Source: CAZBEA01 sp964490835
GTDB taxonomy: Bacteria > Patescibacteriota > Microgenomatia > Levybacterales > GWA1-39-11
Direction: 5' to 3'
Assembly (NCBI GenBank): GCA_964490835.1
Contig: CAZBEA010000030.1
Location: 1 to 11,687 of the forward strand
DNA length: 11,687 bases
In this document: positions 1-4,615 of the stretch, one piece after another
Layout: the number at the start of each line of letters is the position of its first letter
Numbering within the stretch: position 1 is the stretch's first letter
Made by a program: the position numbers and the translations under genes
The notes under the pieces: generated by a model
Database searches by the model: none
The model's input: only the letters and a program-made list of their open reading frames with translations
What the model was told of the DNA's origin: nothing

Positions 1-596
1 AAACGAGACAGGAGTCTTGATGCTTCGCTATCTATCAGAACTTTTGGAACAGTTATCTGTACTTCAGGCATTGCCGCCTCAAGAATCGTTTCAAGACTTG
101 GTTTTTGTGTTTCTTTTCCTGGAACTACAATCTTTGATCCGGCAGTTACTTTTGAAATAGCTTCTTTGTATTTCCCGAGAGTGACCTCTGGTTCCTCACA
201 TGTTTCGGCTACAAAAACAAGTTCTGTTCCGTCGGCAAAGCTCTCGACATGAATAAGAGGGTTAATGATCGGTTTTAGGTCAAAATGCTTGACGGCCTTG
301 ACGTATTCTGCAGAAATTATTTTCTTGAGGGTTTCTTCGCGAATTCGTTCTGGGGCGAGTCTTGCTTCGGCTGTTGCGCGAGGAGCTTTCCCTTTTCGGA
401 ATCCGGGGACATCAACGTGTTGTACTAGGTCATCGACAATTACCTTTTTGGTTTTTTCTACTTCAAGTGCAGGAACTGTTATGGTAAGTGTGATCGTTCC
501 ATCGGTCTTTTTGTCCATCACAAATGGACCCGCTGGCTTTTTAGCCTCGGTCTTGATTTCTTTCGGTGCGGTCTCTTTTTTAGCGGTCTTTGTCAT
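1..596 (-). CDS. tig: Trigger factor, N-terminal part (runs off the window)
   Basis: Ribosome-associated chaperone that binds nascent chains at the exit tunnel. The first 198 residues are in the window, starting at ATG 596. A lysine/alanine/proline-rich leader of about 25 residues precedes the ribosome-binding domain, whose signature GFRKGKAP lies near residues 65-72. The domain ends around PEVTLGKYK (about 136-143). In standard trigger factors a PPIase domain of roughly 100 residues follows. Here only a short linker (about 144-167) is seen before ILEAAMPEVQITVPKVLIDS, which resembles the C-terminal chaperone domain (compare VPAALIDSE in E. coli). The protein therefore appears to lack the PPIase domain and probably part of the first C-domain arm. 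A TATAAT box lies 11 nt upstream of the ATG and there is no Shine-Dalgarno. The family call is firm; the domain-loss call rests on a hand alignment of an incomplete gene. Confidence 0.93.
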   Translation of the reverse strand, partial: MTKTAKKETAPKEIKTEAKKPAGPFVMDKKTDGTITLTITVPALEVEKTKKVIVDDLVQHVDVPGFRKGKAPRATAEARLAPERIREETLKKIISAEYVKAVKHFDLKPIINPLIHVESFADGTELVFVAETCEEPEVTLGKYKEAISKVTAGSKIVVPGKETQKPSLETILEAAMPEVQITVPKVLIDSEASRLLSR

Positions 597-607
597 ACGA
601 GTATGTG

Positions 608-636
608 ATTATACAGATTTTTTTAGAAAAAATCAC
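608..636 (-). promoter_or_regulatory. Promoter of trigger factor gene
   Basis: On the minus strand a perfect TATAAT occupies 613-608, with a weak GTGATT -35 candidate at 636-631 (17-bp spacer). The ATG at 596 follows after 11 nt, so the mRNA leader would be only about 5 nt. The -35 region overlaps the trailer hairpin of the upstream tRNA-Leu gene. Confidence 0.6.
616..634 (-). other. Triloop hairpin after tRNA-Leu(UAG)
   Basis: On the minus strand GATTTTTT (634-627), loop CTA, and AAAAAATC (623-616) form an 8-bp stem. It begins 6 nt after the encoded CCA of tRNA-Leu(UAG). It may act as a weak terminator or as a 3' processing boundary. It is AT-rich, unlike the other tRNA trailer hairpins in the window. 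Confidence 0.5.
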
Positions 637-640
637 TAGT

Positions 641-726
641 TGGTGCCCGAGAGAGGAGTTGAACCTCCACACCATCACTGGTACTAGTTCCTAAAACTAG
701 CGTGTATACCGTTTCACCACTCGGGC
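641..726 (-). tRNA. tRNA-Leu(UAG), CCA encoded
   Basis: The minus-strand acceptor stem GCCCGAG (726-720) pairs with CTCGGGC. The anticodon stem CTAGT/ACTAG encloses loop TTTAGGA, giving anticodon UAG (codon CUA). A long variable arm with stem ACCA/TGGT marks a class II leucine tRNA. The T-arm reads GGAGG-TTCAACT-CCTCT. The discriminator A is at 644 and 643-641 encode CCA, unlike the other five tRNAs here. The first 33 nt are identical to tRNA-Leu(CAG) at 2104, which lies in opposite orientation. Confidence 0.96.
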
Positions 727-756
727 GTGTTTTGAGACAGAGCGTGCTGTTTGTAG

Positions 757-786
757 ATTATACAAAAGTGGGAATTAGATTGCCAA
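757..786 (-). promoter_or_regulatory. Promoter of tRNA-Leu(UAG)
   Basis: TTGGCA at 786-781, an 18-bp spacer and TATAAT at 762-757 on the minus strand lie 30 nt before the tRNA 5' end. The -35 falls inside the last codons of the upstream lysozyme-like gene. Confidence 0.65.
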
Positions 787-1320
787 GGCCAGCGGGCGCT
801 GGAGCGAAAGTCTATTGTATTCTTCGGCAATTTCATCCATAAATTTTTCAACACGAACTGCCCATGTCGGCGACTCGGCATAAATACTTCCGATTTCACT
901 GACTGTCGTTGCGCCACGGTCAACGTAGCGGGTTCTAAGAGATGAGAGAATCGTATCAATACCCTCTTCCCACGAGGTGAAATAAATTCTTCCACTTCCC
1001 CACCCGTATGCGTTATGTGTTCCATCAATCATCGCTCGTCCGAATCCGGACTCAAGACCTGCAATCGCAGGGAGAAGTTTCCAGTCAAGACCATACACGT
1101 CAGCCGTTTGAACATACGCATCGGCATATTCGGTTAATGGAGAGCTATATCGTGCGAATACATTTTGGAGTGCTTGGACACGTAAGTCTTTGCTTTCCGC
1201 CTTCACCTGAATTGAATCAAGTTTGGCTGAGGTGTATGAGGCATTCTCAAGAGCCTCTGTCTTTGAAGGAAATAATGTTACTGCGAGTAATAGTGCAATA
1301 ACTGTAACTAACTTTTTCAT
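775..1320 (-). CDS. Secreted lysozyme-like (glucosaminidase/SLT-like) protein, paralog A
   Basis: A 181-residue protein with a clear signal peptide: KK near the N-terminus, hydrophobic stretch at about 5-17, possible cleavage near TEA at 21-23. The mature part resembles lysozyme-fold peptidoglycan hydrolases. YGLDWKLLPAIAGLESGFG (about 76-94) carries a candidate catalytic Glu at 90, NAYGWG (103-108) fits the glycan-cleft region, and there are later SWEEGI and IYAESPTWAVRVEKFM segments. Likely role is cleavage or remodelling of peptidoglycan outside the membrane; the exact bond cut cannot be read from sequence. It lies 114 bp downstream of paralog B on the same strand, with its own consensus promoter and a terminator-containing leader. 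No Shine-Dalgarno precedes the ATG; a hairpin ends one base before it. The superfamily call is fairly sure and enzymatic activity is inferred. Confidence 0.72.
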   Translation of the reverse strand: MKKLVTVIALLLAVTLFPSKTEALENASYTSAKLDSIQVKAESKDLRVQALQNVFARYSSPLTEYADAYVQTADVYGLDWKLLPAIAGLESGFGRAMIDGTHNAYGWGSGRIYFTSWEEGIDTILSSLRTRYVDRGATTVSEIGSIYAESPTWAVRVEKFMDEIAEEYNRLSLQRPLALAI

Positions 1321-1321
1321 A

Positions 1322-1344
1322 TATGGCTTAGGTTTTAAGCCATA
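1322..1344 (-). promoter_or_regulatory. Hairpin abutting the start codon of lysozyme-like gene A
   Basis: A 9-bp perfect inverted repeat (1322-1330 with 1336-1344, 5-nt loop) ends one base before the ATG at 1320. It directly follows the terminator and shares one base of its U-tract. It could modulate translation initiation on a leader that has no Shine-Dalgarno. Confidence 0.45.
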
Positions 1345-1380
1345 AAAAAATCCAACAGTAGTTTTGGGCTACCATTGGAT
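1344..1380 (-). terminator. Intrinsic terminator/attenuator in the leader of gene A
   Basis: On the minus strand AUCCAAUGGUAG pairs with CUACUGUUGGAU in a 12-bp stem with loop CCCAAAA, followed by seven U (one of them the last stem base). Two of the pairs are G-U wobbles that become C-A mismatches on the plus strand, so the hairpin is a minus-strand RNA element. It may end transcription of the upstream lysozyme-like gene. Because a consensus promoter lies immediately before it, it is also an attenuator candidate, or the end of a roughly 35-45 nt RNA. Confidence 0.75.
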
Positions 1381-1390
1381 CTAACGGTGC

Positions 1391-1419
1391 ATTATATATT
1401 AAAACTATGGGGTTGTCAA
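1391..1419 (-). promoter_or_regulatory. Perfect consensus sigma70 promoter before the terminator leader
   Basis: The minus strand reads TTGACA (1419-1414), a 17-bp spacer, then TATAAT (1396-1391): an exact match to the housekeeping consensus. Predicted initiation near 1385-1382 puts the first transcribed bases at the foot of the terminator hairpin. Confidence 0.8.
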
Positions 1420-1434
1420 GTAGTAAATTATAGG

Positions 1435-2031
1435 CTAGTTTGTATAGGTATCAATTTGGTTCATGAAGAAATGAATGCCTTGCGCCCATGAGCCATTACT
1501 GCCCGGCGTATACTTTGTCATAATTTCTTCCGGGGTCACAAGTCCTATTGCTATATACTTTTTTGAGAGCGTTGAGGCGACGGCTTCGATAGCTGCGTCA
1601 TAACTATCAAACCCCGTTCTCTTGGTTCCATATATTCCAAATCCCCAGCAATTATAAGGTGCGCTTCTGAGTTCCTTTTTACATAAGTTGCTCTCTTGCA
1701 TTGCAATTGAAGGAAGAAGTCTGTAGTCGAGGCCATGTACGTCGGCAACAGCTACGAACTTTTCAGAGTAATCTGCAAGAGGCGACTTGTGACGCGTCAA
1801 AAAGGCTTGAAGTGCAACCACGCGTACATCAACTTCGGGTATCAGTACGTCAAGTGATGAAGAAACGGTTGGAAGAGCACGAAAATCGGTATTTTTGGAG
1901 ACTTCATATGCGTATGTTACCTTTCCACCGAGCGCGTGAAATTGGTAATACAACGAATACATAGAAAGCGAAAATACAAAAAGCGGTGTAAGTATAAAAA
2001 AGCAAACAACAAGAAATATGTTGTTCTTCAT
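1435..2031 (-). CDS. Membrane-anchored or secreted lysozyme-like protein, paralog B
   Basis: A 198-residue protein starting at ATG 2031; an in-frame GTG at 2052 would add seven residues but lies inside the promoter. A hydrophobic segment at about 4-24 is a signal anchor or signal peptide. HGLDYRLLPSIAMQESNL (about 99-116) carries a candidate catalytic Glu at 113. Cys117 and Cys128 (in YNCWGFGIYG) bracket the site and could form a disulfide outside the cell. The pattern of HKSPLADY, HGLDYRLLPSIA, YDAAIEAVASTLSKKY and a final GIHFFMNQID matches paralog A segment by segment, so the two are a tandem duplication that has diverged. Probable function is peptidoglycan cleavage at the envelope; the substrate is unknown. 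A TTGACA-17-CATTAT promoter precedes it and no Shine-Dalgarno is seen. Confidence 0.72.
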   Translation of the reverse strand: MKNNIFLVVCFFILTPLFVFSLSMYSLYYQFHALGGKVTYAYEVSKNTDFRALPTVSSSLDVLIPEVDVRVVALQAFLTRHKSPLADYSEKFVAVADVHGLDYRLLPSIAMQESNLCKKELRSAPYNCWGFGIYGTKRTGFDSYDAAIEAVASTLSKKYIAIGLVTPEEIMTKYTPGSNGSWAQGIHFFMNQIDTYTN

Positions 2032-2042
2032 GGATATCTTCC

Positions 2043-2071
2043 ATAATGTCACAGGCGCGCTGTCTTGTCAA
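2043..2071 (-). promoter_or_regulatory. Promoter of lysozyme-like gene B
   Basis: TTGACA (2071-2066), a 17-bp spacer and CATTAT (2048-2043) on the minus strand; the ATG at 2031 is 11 nt further on. The -35 overlaps the -35 of the divergent tRNA-Leu(CAG) promoter. Confidence 0.6.
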
Positions 2072-2094
2072 GAAAATGGCCCCGGTGTTACAAT
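2065..2094 (+). promoter_or_regulatory. Promoter of tRNA-Leu(CAG)
   Basis: TTGTCA (2065-2070), an 18-bp spacer and TACAAT (2089-2094), ending 9 nt before the tRNA 5' end at 2104. The same seven bases TTGTCAA read as TTGACAA on the other strand, so the two divergent promoters share one -35 site. Confidence 0.6.
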
Positions 2095-2103
2095 GACACT
2101 TAC

Positions 2104-2189
2104 GCCCGAGTGGTGAAACGGTATACACGCTAGTTTCAGGTACTAGTGCCCTTTAATAAGGCGTGGAGGTTCAAATCCTCTCTCGGGCA
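2104..2189 (+). tRNA. tRNA-Leu(CAG)
   Basis: Acceptor GCCCGAG (2104-2110) pairs with CTCGGGC (2182-2188), discriminator A at 2189. The anticodon arm CTAGT-TTCAGGT-ACTAG gives anticodon CAG (codon CUG). The long variable arm (stem around GCC/GGC) confirms a class II Leu tRNA. CCA is not encoded. It is an inverted near-copy of tRNA-Leu(UAG) at 726-641, differing mainly in the anticodon and variable arm. Confidence 0.97.
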
Positions 2190-2195
2190 CTTCGT

Positions 2196-2220
2196 CCGAC
2201 TTTGTCGGCCTCAGTGCAGG
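2196..2220 (+). other. tRNA-Leu(CAG) trailer hairpin element
   Basis: CCGAC (2196-2200), loop TTT, GTCGG (2204-2208), starting 7 nt after the discriminator base, then CCTCAGTGCAGG. No U-run follows, so it is not a standard intrinsic terminator. It matches similar elements after tRNA-Leu(GAG) and tRNA-Phe. Confidence 0.55.
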
Positions 2221-2235
2221 CACGTTTATATGAGT

Positions 2236-2263
2236 TTGATATTGAGGCTCTTTCTGGTACAAT
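2236..2263 (+). promoter_or_regulatory. Promoter of tRNA-Leu(GAG)/tRNA-Val, possibly purA
   Basis: TTGATA (2236-2241), a 16-bp spacer and TACAAT (2258-2263), ending 16 nt before the tRNA at 2280. No other convincing promoter lies before tRNA-Val or purA, so a tRNA-tRNA-purA transcript is plausible. Confidence 0.6.
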
Positions 2264-2279
2264 TGGATAGGTTTATTTT

Positions 2280-2360
2280 GCCGAGGTGGTGAAATGGTAT
2301 ACACGCAGTCTTGAGGTGGCTGTGCCGTAAGGCGTGCAGGTTCAAGTCCTGTTCTCGGCA
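2280..2360 (+). tRNA. tRNA-Leu(GAG)
   Basis: Acceptor GCCGAGG (2280-2286) pairs with TTCTCGGC-side bases 2353-2359 (one G-U), discriminator A at 2360. The anticodon arm CAGTC-TTGAGGT-GGCTG gives anticodon GAG (codon CUC/CUU). The variable arm is GCC-GTAA-GGC. CCA is not encoded. It is the third leucine isoacceptor in the window and more diverged than the UAG/CAG pair. Confidence 0.96.
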
Positions 2361-2365
2361 CTTTA

Positions 2366-2390
2366 CCCCGATTTTATCGGGGCTTGTACG
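2366..2390 (+). other. tRNA-Leu(GAG) trailer hairpin element
   Basis: CCCCGAT (2366-2372), loop TTT, ATCGGGG (2376-2382), starting 6 nt after the discriminator base, followed by CTTGTACG. It lies between two tRNA genes that appear co-transcribed. A processing or stop signal is possible; no U-run is present. Confidence 0.55.
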
Positions 2391-2392
2391 TG

Positions 2393-2466
2393 GGGCGGTT
2401 AGCTCAGCTGGCTAGAGCGTTGGTTTTACACACCAAATGTCAGGGGTTCAAATCCCTTACCGCCCA
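2393..2466 (+). tRNA. tRNA-Val(UAC)
   Basis: Acceptor GGGCGGT (2393-2399) pairs with ACCGCCC (2459-2465), discriminator A at 2466. D-stem GCTC/GAGC; anticodon arm TTGGT-TTTACAC-ACCAA gives anticodon UAC (codon GUA/GUG). T-loop TTCAAAT. CCA is not encoded. It lies 32 nt after tRNA-Leu(GAG) and 30 nt before purA with no promoter between, suggesting co-transcription. Confidence 0.97.
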
Positions 2467-2496
2467 CAACCAAAATGTGATCTGCCTAACTATCGA

Positions 2497-3498
2497 ATGG
2501 TAGCTGATATTATTATCGATCTGCAGTATGGGGATTGCGGAAAAGGCAAAATTTCGCATTATTTGACTAAAAAAGGGTCATATACTCACGTTCTTCGATT
2601 CAATGGCGGCCCTAACGCCGGCCACACGATTTATCACAACAAAGAAAAATTTGTGACTCATCACATCCCTTCGGGAATATTTTTTGGCATAAAATCGGTG
2701 ATCGGACCCGGCTGTGTTGTGAATCCCGTAACATTTCTTCAAGAAGTGAAAATGATGGAGAACAAGGGGATACAGATTAAGGGAAAACTATTTATAGCCA
2801 AAAATACCCATGTTATTACCGAAGCACACCTTCGTGAAGACGCCAAGGACTCAAATATCGGTACCACAAAAACCGGAAACGGTCCGGCATATCGCGACAA
2901 ACACGCGCGTGTGGGAAAAAGGGCCGAAGACATACCACAATTAAAACCGTATTTAATCGATCTATACGAGGAGTTCTATGGGTCTCGTGCTCCCGTAAAA
3001 GTACTATGTGAGGGAGCACAAGCTTTCGGTCTTGATATCGATTGGGGAGATTATCCGTATGTCACCTCTTCTCACACGACGGTTGCTGGAGCGCTGTTAA
3101 ATGGTATAGCACACCAATCCGTCAAAAACGTGTGGGGAGTTGCTAAGGTCTATGAGACATATGTCGGGAATAAGAAATTTGAAGGCAAAGATAAAATATT
3201 CAATGCGATTCGCGAATATGCTCAAGAATTCGGTGCGACTACCGGAAGACCCAGGCAGGTGAATTGGCTTGATATAAATCTTTTGAAGCAGGCGATTTTG
3301 ATGAATGGTGTGACTCACGTCGTATTTAACAAGGCGGACATTTTACGCGATCTGAAAGTTTGGAAGGTACGTGACGGCAAAAAAATCATTGCTTTTAAGA
3401 CCGAAAAATCTATGCAAACATACTTAAAAAAACTTATTACCAAGCTTGGAGTAAGGGAAGGCAATATTTACTTTTCATATTCAAAGGAAACCTTGTAA
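2497..3498 (+). CDS. purA: Adenylosuccinate synthetase, short PurA/PurZ-like form
   Basis: Joins IMP and aspartate using GTP to give adenylosuccinate, the first committed step from IMP to AMP, in the cytoplasm. The 333-residue protein (start ATG 2497; further upstream lies the tRNA) is about 100 residues shorter than typical bacterial PurA. Visible motifs: QYGDCGKGK (10-18) with catalytic Asp13, FNGGPNAGHT (35-44) with His43, GTTKTGNGPAYRDK (122-135), CEGAQAFGLDIDWGDYPYVT (171-190), TTGRPR (248-253) and the GTP-base motif NKAD (278-281). The usual glutamate after Asp13 is Cys14, and the common TRVGxGPFPTE region is replaced by ETYVGNKKFEG. The compact layout recalls archaeal PurA and phage PurZ (2-aminoadenylosuccinate synthetase). 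Retention of Asp13, which PurZ enzymes replace, favours ordinary PurA activity. No purB is nearby. No Shine-Dalgarno. Confidence 0.9.
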   Translation: MVADIIIDLQYGDCGKGKISHYLTKKGSYTHVLRFNGGPNAGHTIYHNKEKFVTHHIPSGIFFGIKSVIGPGCVVNPVTFLQEVKMMENKGIQIKGKLFIAKNTHVITEAHLREDAKDSNIGTTKTGNGPAYRDKHARVGKRAEDIPQLKPYLIDLYEEFYGSRAPVKVLCEGAQAFGLDIDWGDYPYVTSSHTTVAGALLNGIAHQSVKNVWGVAKVYETYVGNKKFEGKDKIFNAIREYAQEFGATTGRPRQVNWLDINLLKQAILMNGVTHVVFNKADILRDLKVWKVRDGKKIIAFKTEKSMQTYLKKLITKLGVREGNIYFSYSKETL

Positions 3499-3519
3499 TT
3501 TTTGGGTTTTGTGTATAAT
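3493..3519 (+). promoter_or_regulatory. Promoter of small membrane protein gene (leaderless geometry)
   Basis: A perfect TATAAT (3514-3519) ends exactly 6 nt before the ATG at 3526, so initiation would fall on or next to the start codon. A TTGTAA -35 candidate (3493-3498, 15-bp spacer) overlaps the purA stop codon. Confidence 0.6.
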
Positions 3520-3525
3520 AAAAGT

Positions 3526-3918
3526 ATGGCCGATCAAAAGCGATCTTTCGGAGACTTAATTAAATCGATATACCTCTACCTTTTTACGGCAGTCGGGCTC
3601 ATTCTTATCATTGTTGGAATTTTCCAACTTTCAAATTACGTCATTAACATTACCGTTTTTGAGAAATACCAGCTTGGGTATGAGGAGAATCGATGTGATT
3701 ATCTAGTGCAGCCGGTTGCTGTTGAAGCCGGAAAAACAGCAGCGGTTGATCCGAAGCTTCAGAAAGAGCAAAGAGAAAAATGTCTTGCTACGCTAGAGGA
3801 GTTCAGGCGGTACAAAAAAATTACCGACGGGGCCAGGGCTATAACATTTCTTGTTGTAGGTGGCGCCGTTTTTGCATTCCACTTGAGCCGTACCACACTC
3901 CTTGGTAAAAAAGATTAA
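3526..3918 (+). CDS. Two-helix membrane protein of unknown function
   Basis: A 130-residue protein whose ATG at 3526 is chosen because TATAAT lies 6 nt upstream. Hydrophobic segments at about 15-40 and 107-122 flank a hydrophilic section of roughly 65 residues that contains two cysteines (in ENRCDYLV and REKCLATL) and many charged residues. With two transmembrane helices both ends would be on the same side, and the cysteines could pair if the middle part is extracytoplasmic. I recognise no family. Its 3' end overlaps the convergent methyltransferase gene by 4 bp (stop codons share TTAA at 3915-3918), so there is no room for a terminator. Neighbouring genes do not reveal its job. Confidence 0.75.
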   Translation: MADQKRSFGDLIKSIYLYLFTAVGLILIIVGIFQLSNYVINITVFEKYQLGYEENRCDYLVQPVAVEAGKTAAVDPKLQKEQREKCLATLEEFRRYKKITDGARAITFLVVGGAVFAFHLSRTTLLGKKD

Positions 3919-4559
3919 GTTTTGTGAACCGCTTTGAAAGCAACAGCCATTGAGTAATTAAATCGTTTTTTCCTCTCAATTTTAAATCCGCATTTCTTTA
4001 TCATCTTTTCAAGCTTTTCGGCTGTGAAGACGTGGATGTGCGCGTCTCGCCAGACACCCCGCCTCATATGGGTCCACCAGTGCCATACGGATCTAAAAAG
4101 CCAGTTTCCGCTGTCCATTTCAATTACCGCTGTTCCGCCCGGTTTGAGGACGCGGCTTATTTCAAGTAAAACTTTTTCAGGATGCTCGACGTGTTCAAGA
4201 ACCTCATTACAGATGACAAAATCGAACGAAGACTTCTTAAAGGGAATTTTGTGTCCGTCTGCTCGGATGAGCTCGAGTTTTTTATACTTCTTTTTTCCAT
4301 ATTCTATCGCCTCATCATATACGTCTATTCCCGTGCACTTTGCATTCTTGTACTTCTTTGCAATTTCACTTAAAAACCACCCGCTCGCGCATCCCACATC
4401 AAGGATCGTTTTTGGGTCTTCGGGTGCAAGAGCGAGTGTTGCGCGGAGTTTGCCGTTGTGCCAAGTACGTTGGAGAACATTGTTCTTTACCCCCCTCTGA
4501 TAATAGTCAGGTGGAACATCGTGCCATATCTCCTCAAGTGATTTGTCGTGAAAATGCAT
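3915..4559 (-). CDS. Class I SAM-dependent methyltransferase (Methyltransf_11 type)
   Basis: A 214-residue enzyme with a Rossmann-type methyltransferase core. Motif I ILDVGCASGW (52-61) binds SAM, the acidic residue ending beta-2 is in GIDVYD (Asp79), then RADGHKIPF (99-107), the post-core FDFVICNEVLEHVEHPEKVL (112-131) and RVLKPGG (136-142). An N-terminal section of about 45 residues and a C-terminal tail with WHWWTHMRRGVWRDAHIHVF (158-177) probably shape the substrate site; the substrate is unknown. The position beside a YfhO-type envelope protein suggests, weakly, a glycan, lipid or quinone substrate. The start is supported by TATAAT exactly 6 nt upstream. It is divergent from the YfhO gene (56-bp gap) and convergent with the small membrane protein. 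Confidence 0.88.
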   Translation of the reverse strand: MHFHDKSLEEIWHDVPPDYYQRGVKNNVLQRTWHNGKLRATLALAPEDPKTILDVGCASGWFLSEIAKKYKNAKCTGIDVYDEAIEYGKKKYKKLELIRADGHKIPFKKSSFDFVICNEVLEHVEHPEKVLLEISRVLKPGGTAVIEMDSGNWLFRSVWHWWTHMRRGVWRDAHIHVFTAEKLEKMIKKCGFKIERKKRFNYSMAVAFKAVHKT

Positions 4560-4565
4560 TTATTT

Positions 4566-4571
4566 ATTATA
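4566..4571 (-). promoter_or_regulatory. -10 box of methyltransferase gene (leaderless geometry)
   Basis: Minus-strand TATAAT (4571-4566) followed by six bases and then ATG at 4559. No clear -35 hexamer is seen. The divergent -10 of the YfhO gene lies 32 bp away. Confidence 0.62.
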
Positions 4572-4603
4572 GAAAAAAGGGATTATTATTCAATAGGGAG
4601 TGT

Positions 4604-4609
4604 TACAAT
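4604..4609 (+). promoter_or_regulatory. -10 box of YfhO-family gene (leaderless geometry)
   Basis: TACAAT (4604-4609), then six bases, then ATG at 4616. The -35 region is weak. This box helps fix the start codon against a much longer upstream open frame. Confidence 0.6.
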
Positions 4610-4615
4610 AGGGGT

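Noticed and set aside
265..639. Plus-strand open frame of 124 codons
   Set aside because: Antisense shadow of trigger factor; no initiation signals and no protein-like composition.
2032..2052. GTG start at 2052 for lysozyme-like gene B
   Set aside because: It overlaps the CATTAT -10 box; ATG 2031 gives a normal signal-anchor N-terminus.
2437..2496. Longer start for purA
   Set aside because: The extra codons lie inside tRNA-Val and its trailer; homology to PurA begins at ATG 2497.
2497..3498. Calling the gene purZ (2-aminoadenylosuccinate synthetase)
   Set aside because: Catalytic Asp13 is present, whereas PurZ enzymes replace it; no other Z-genome genes are in the window.
4024..4500. Plus-strand open frame of 158 codons
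   Set aside because: Antisense to the conserved methyltransferase motifs; serine/proline-rich shadow.
4340..4615. Upstream in-frame extension of the YfhO gene by 92 residues
   Set aside because: It runs antisense through the methyltransferase gene, lacks membrane-protein character, and a -10 box sits 6 nt before the internal ATG at 4616.
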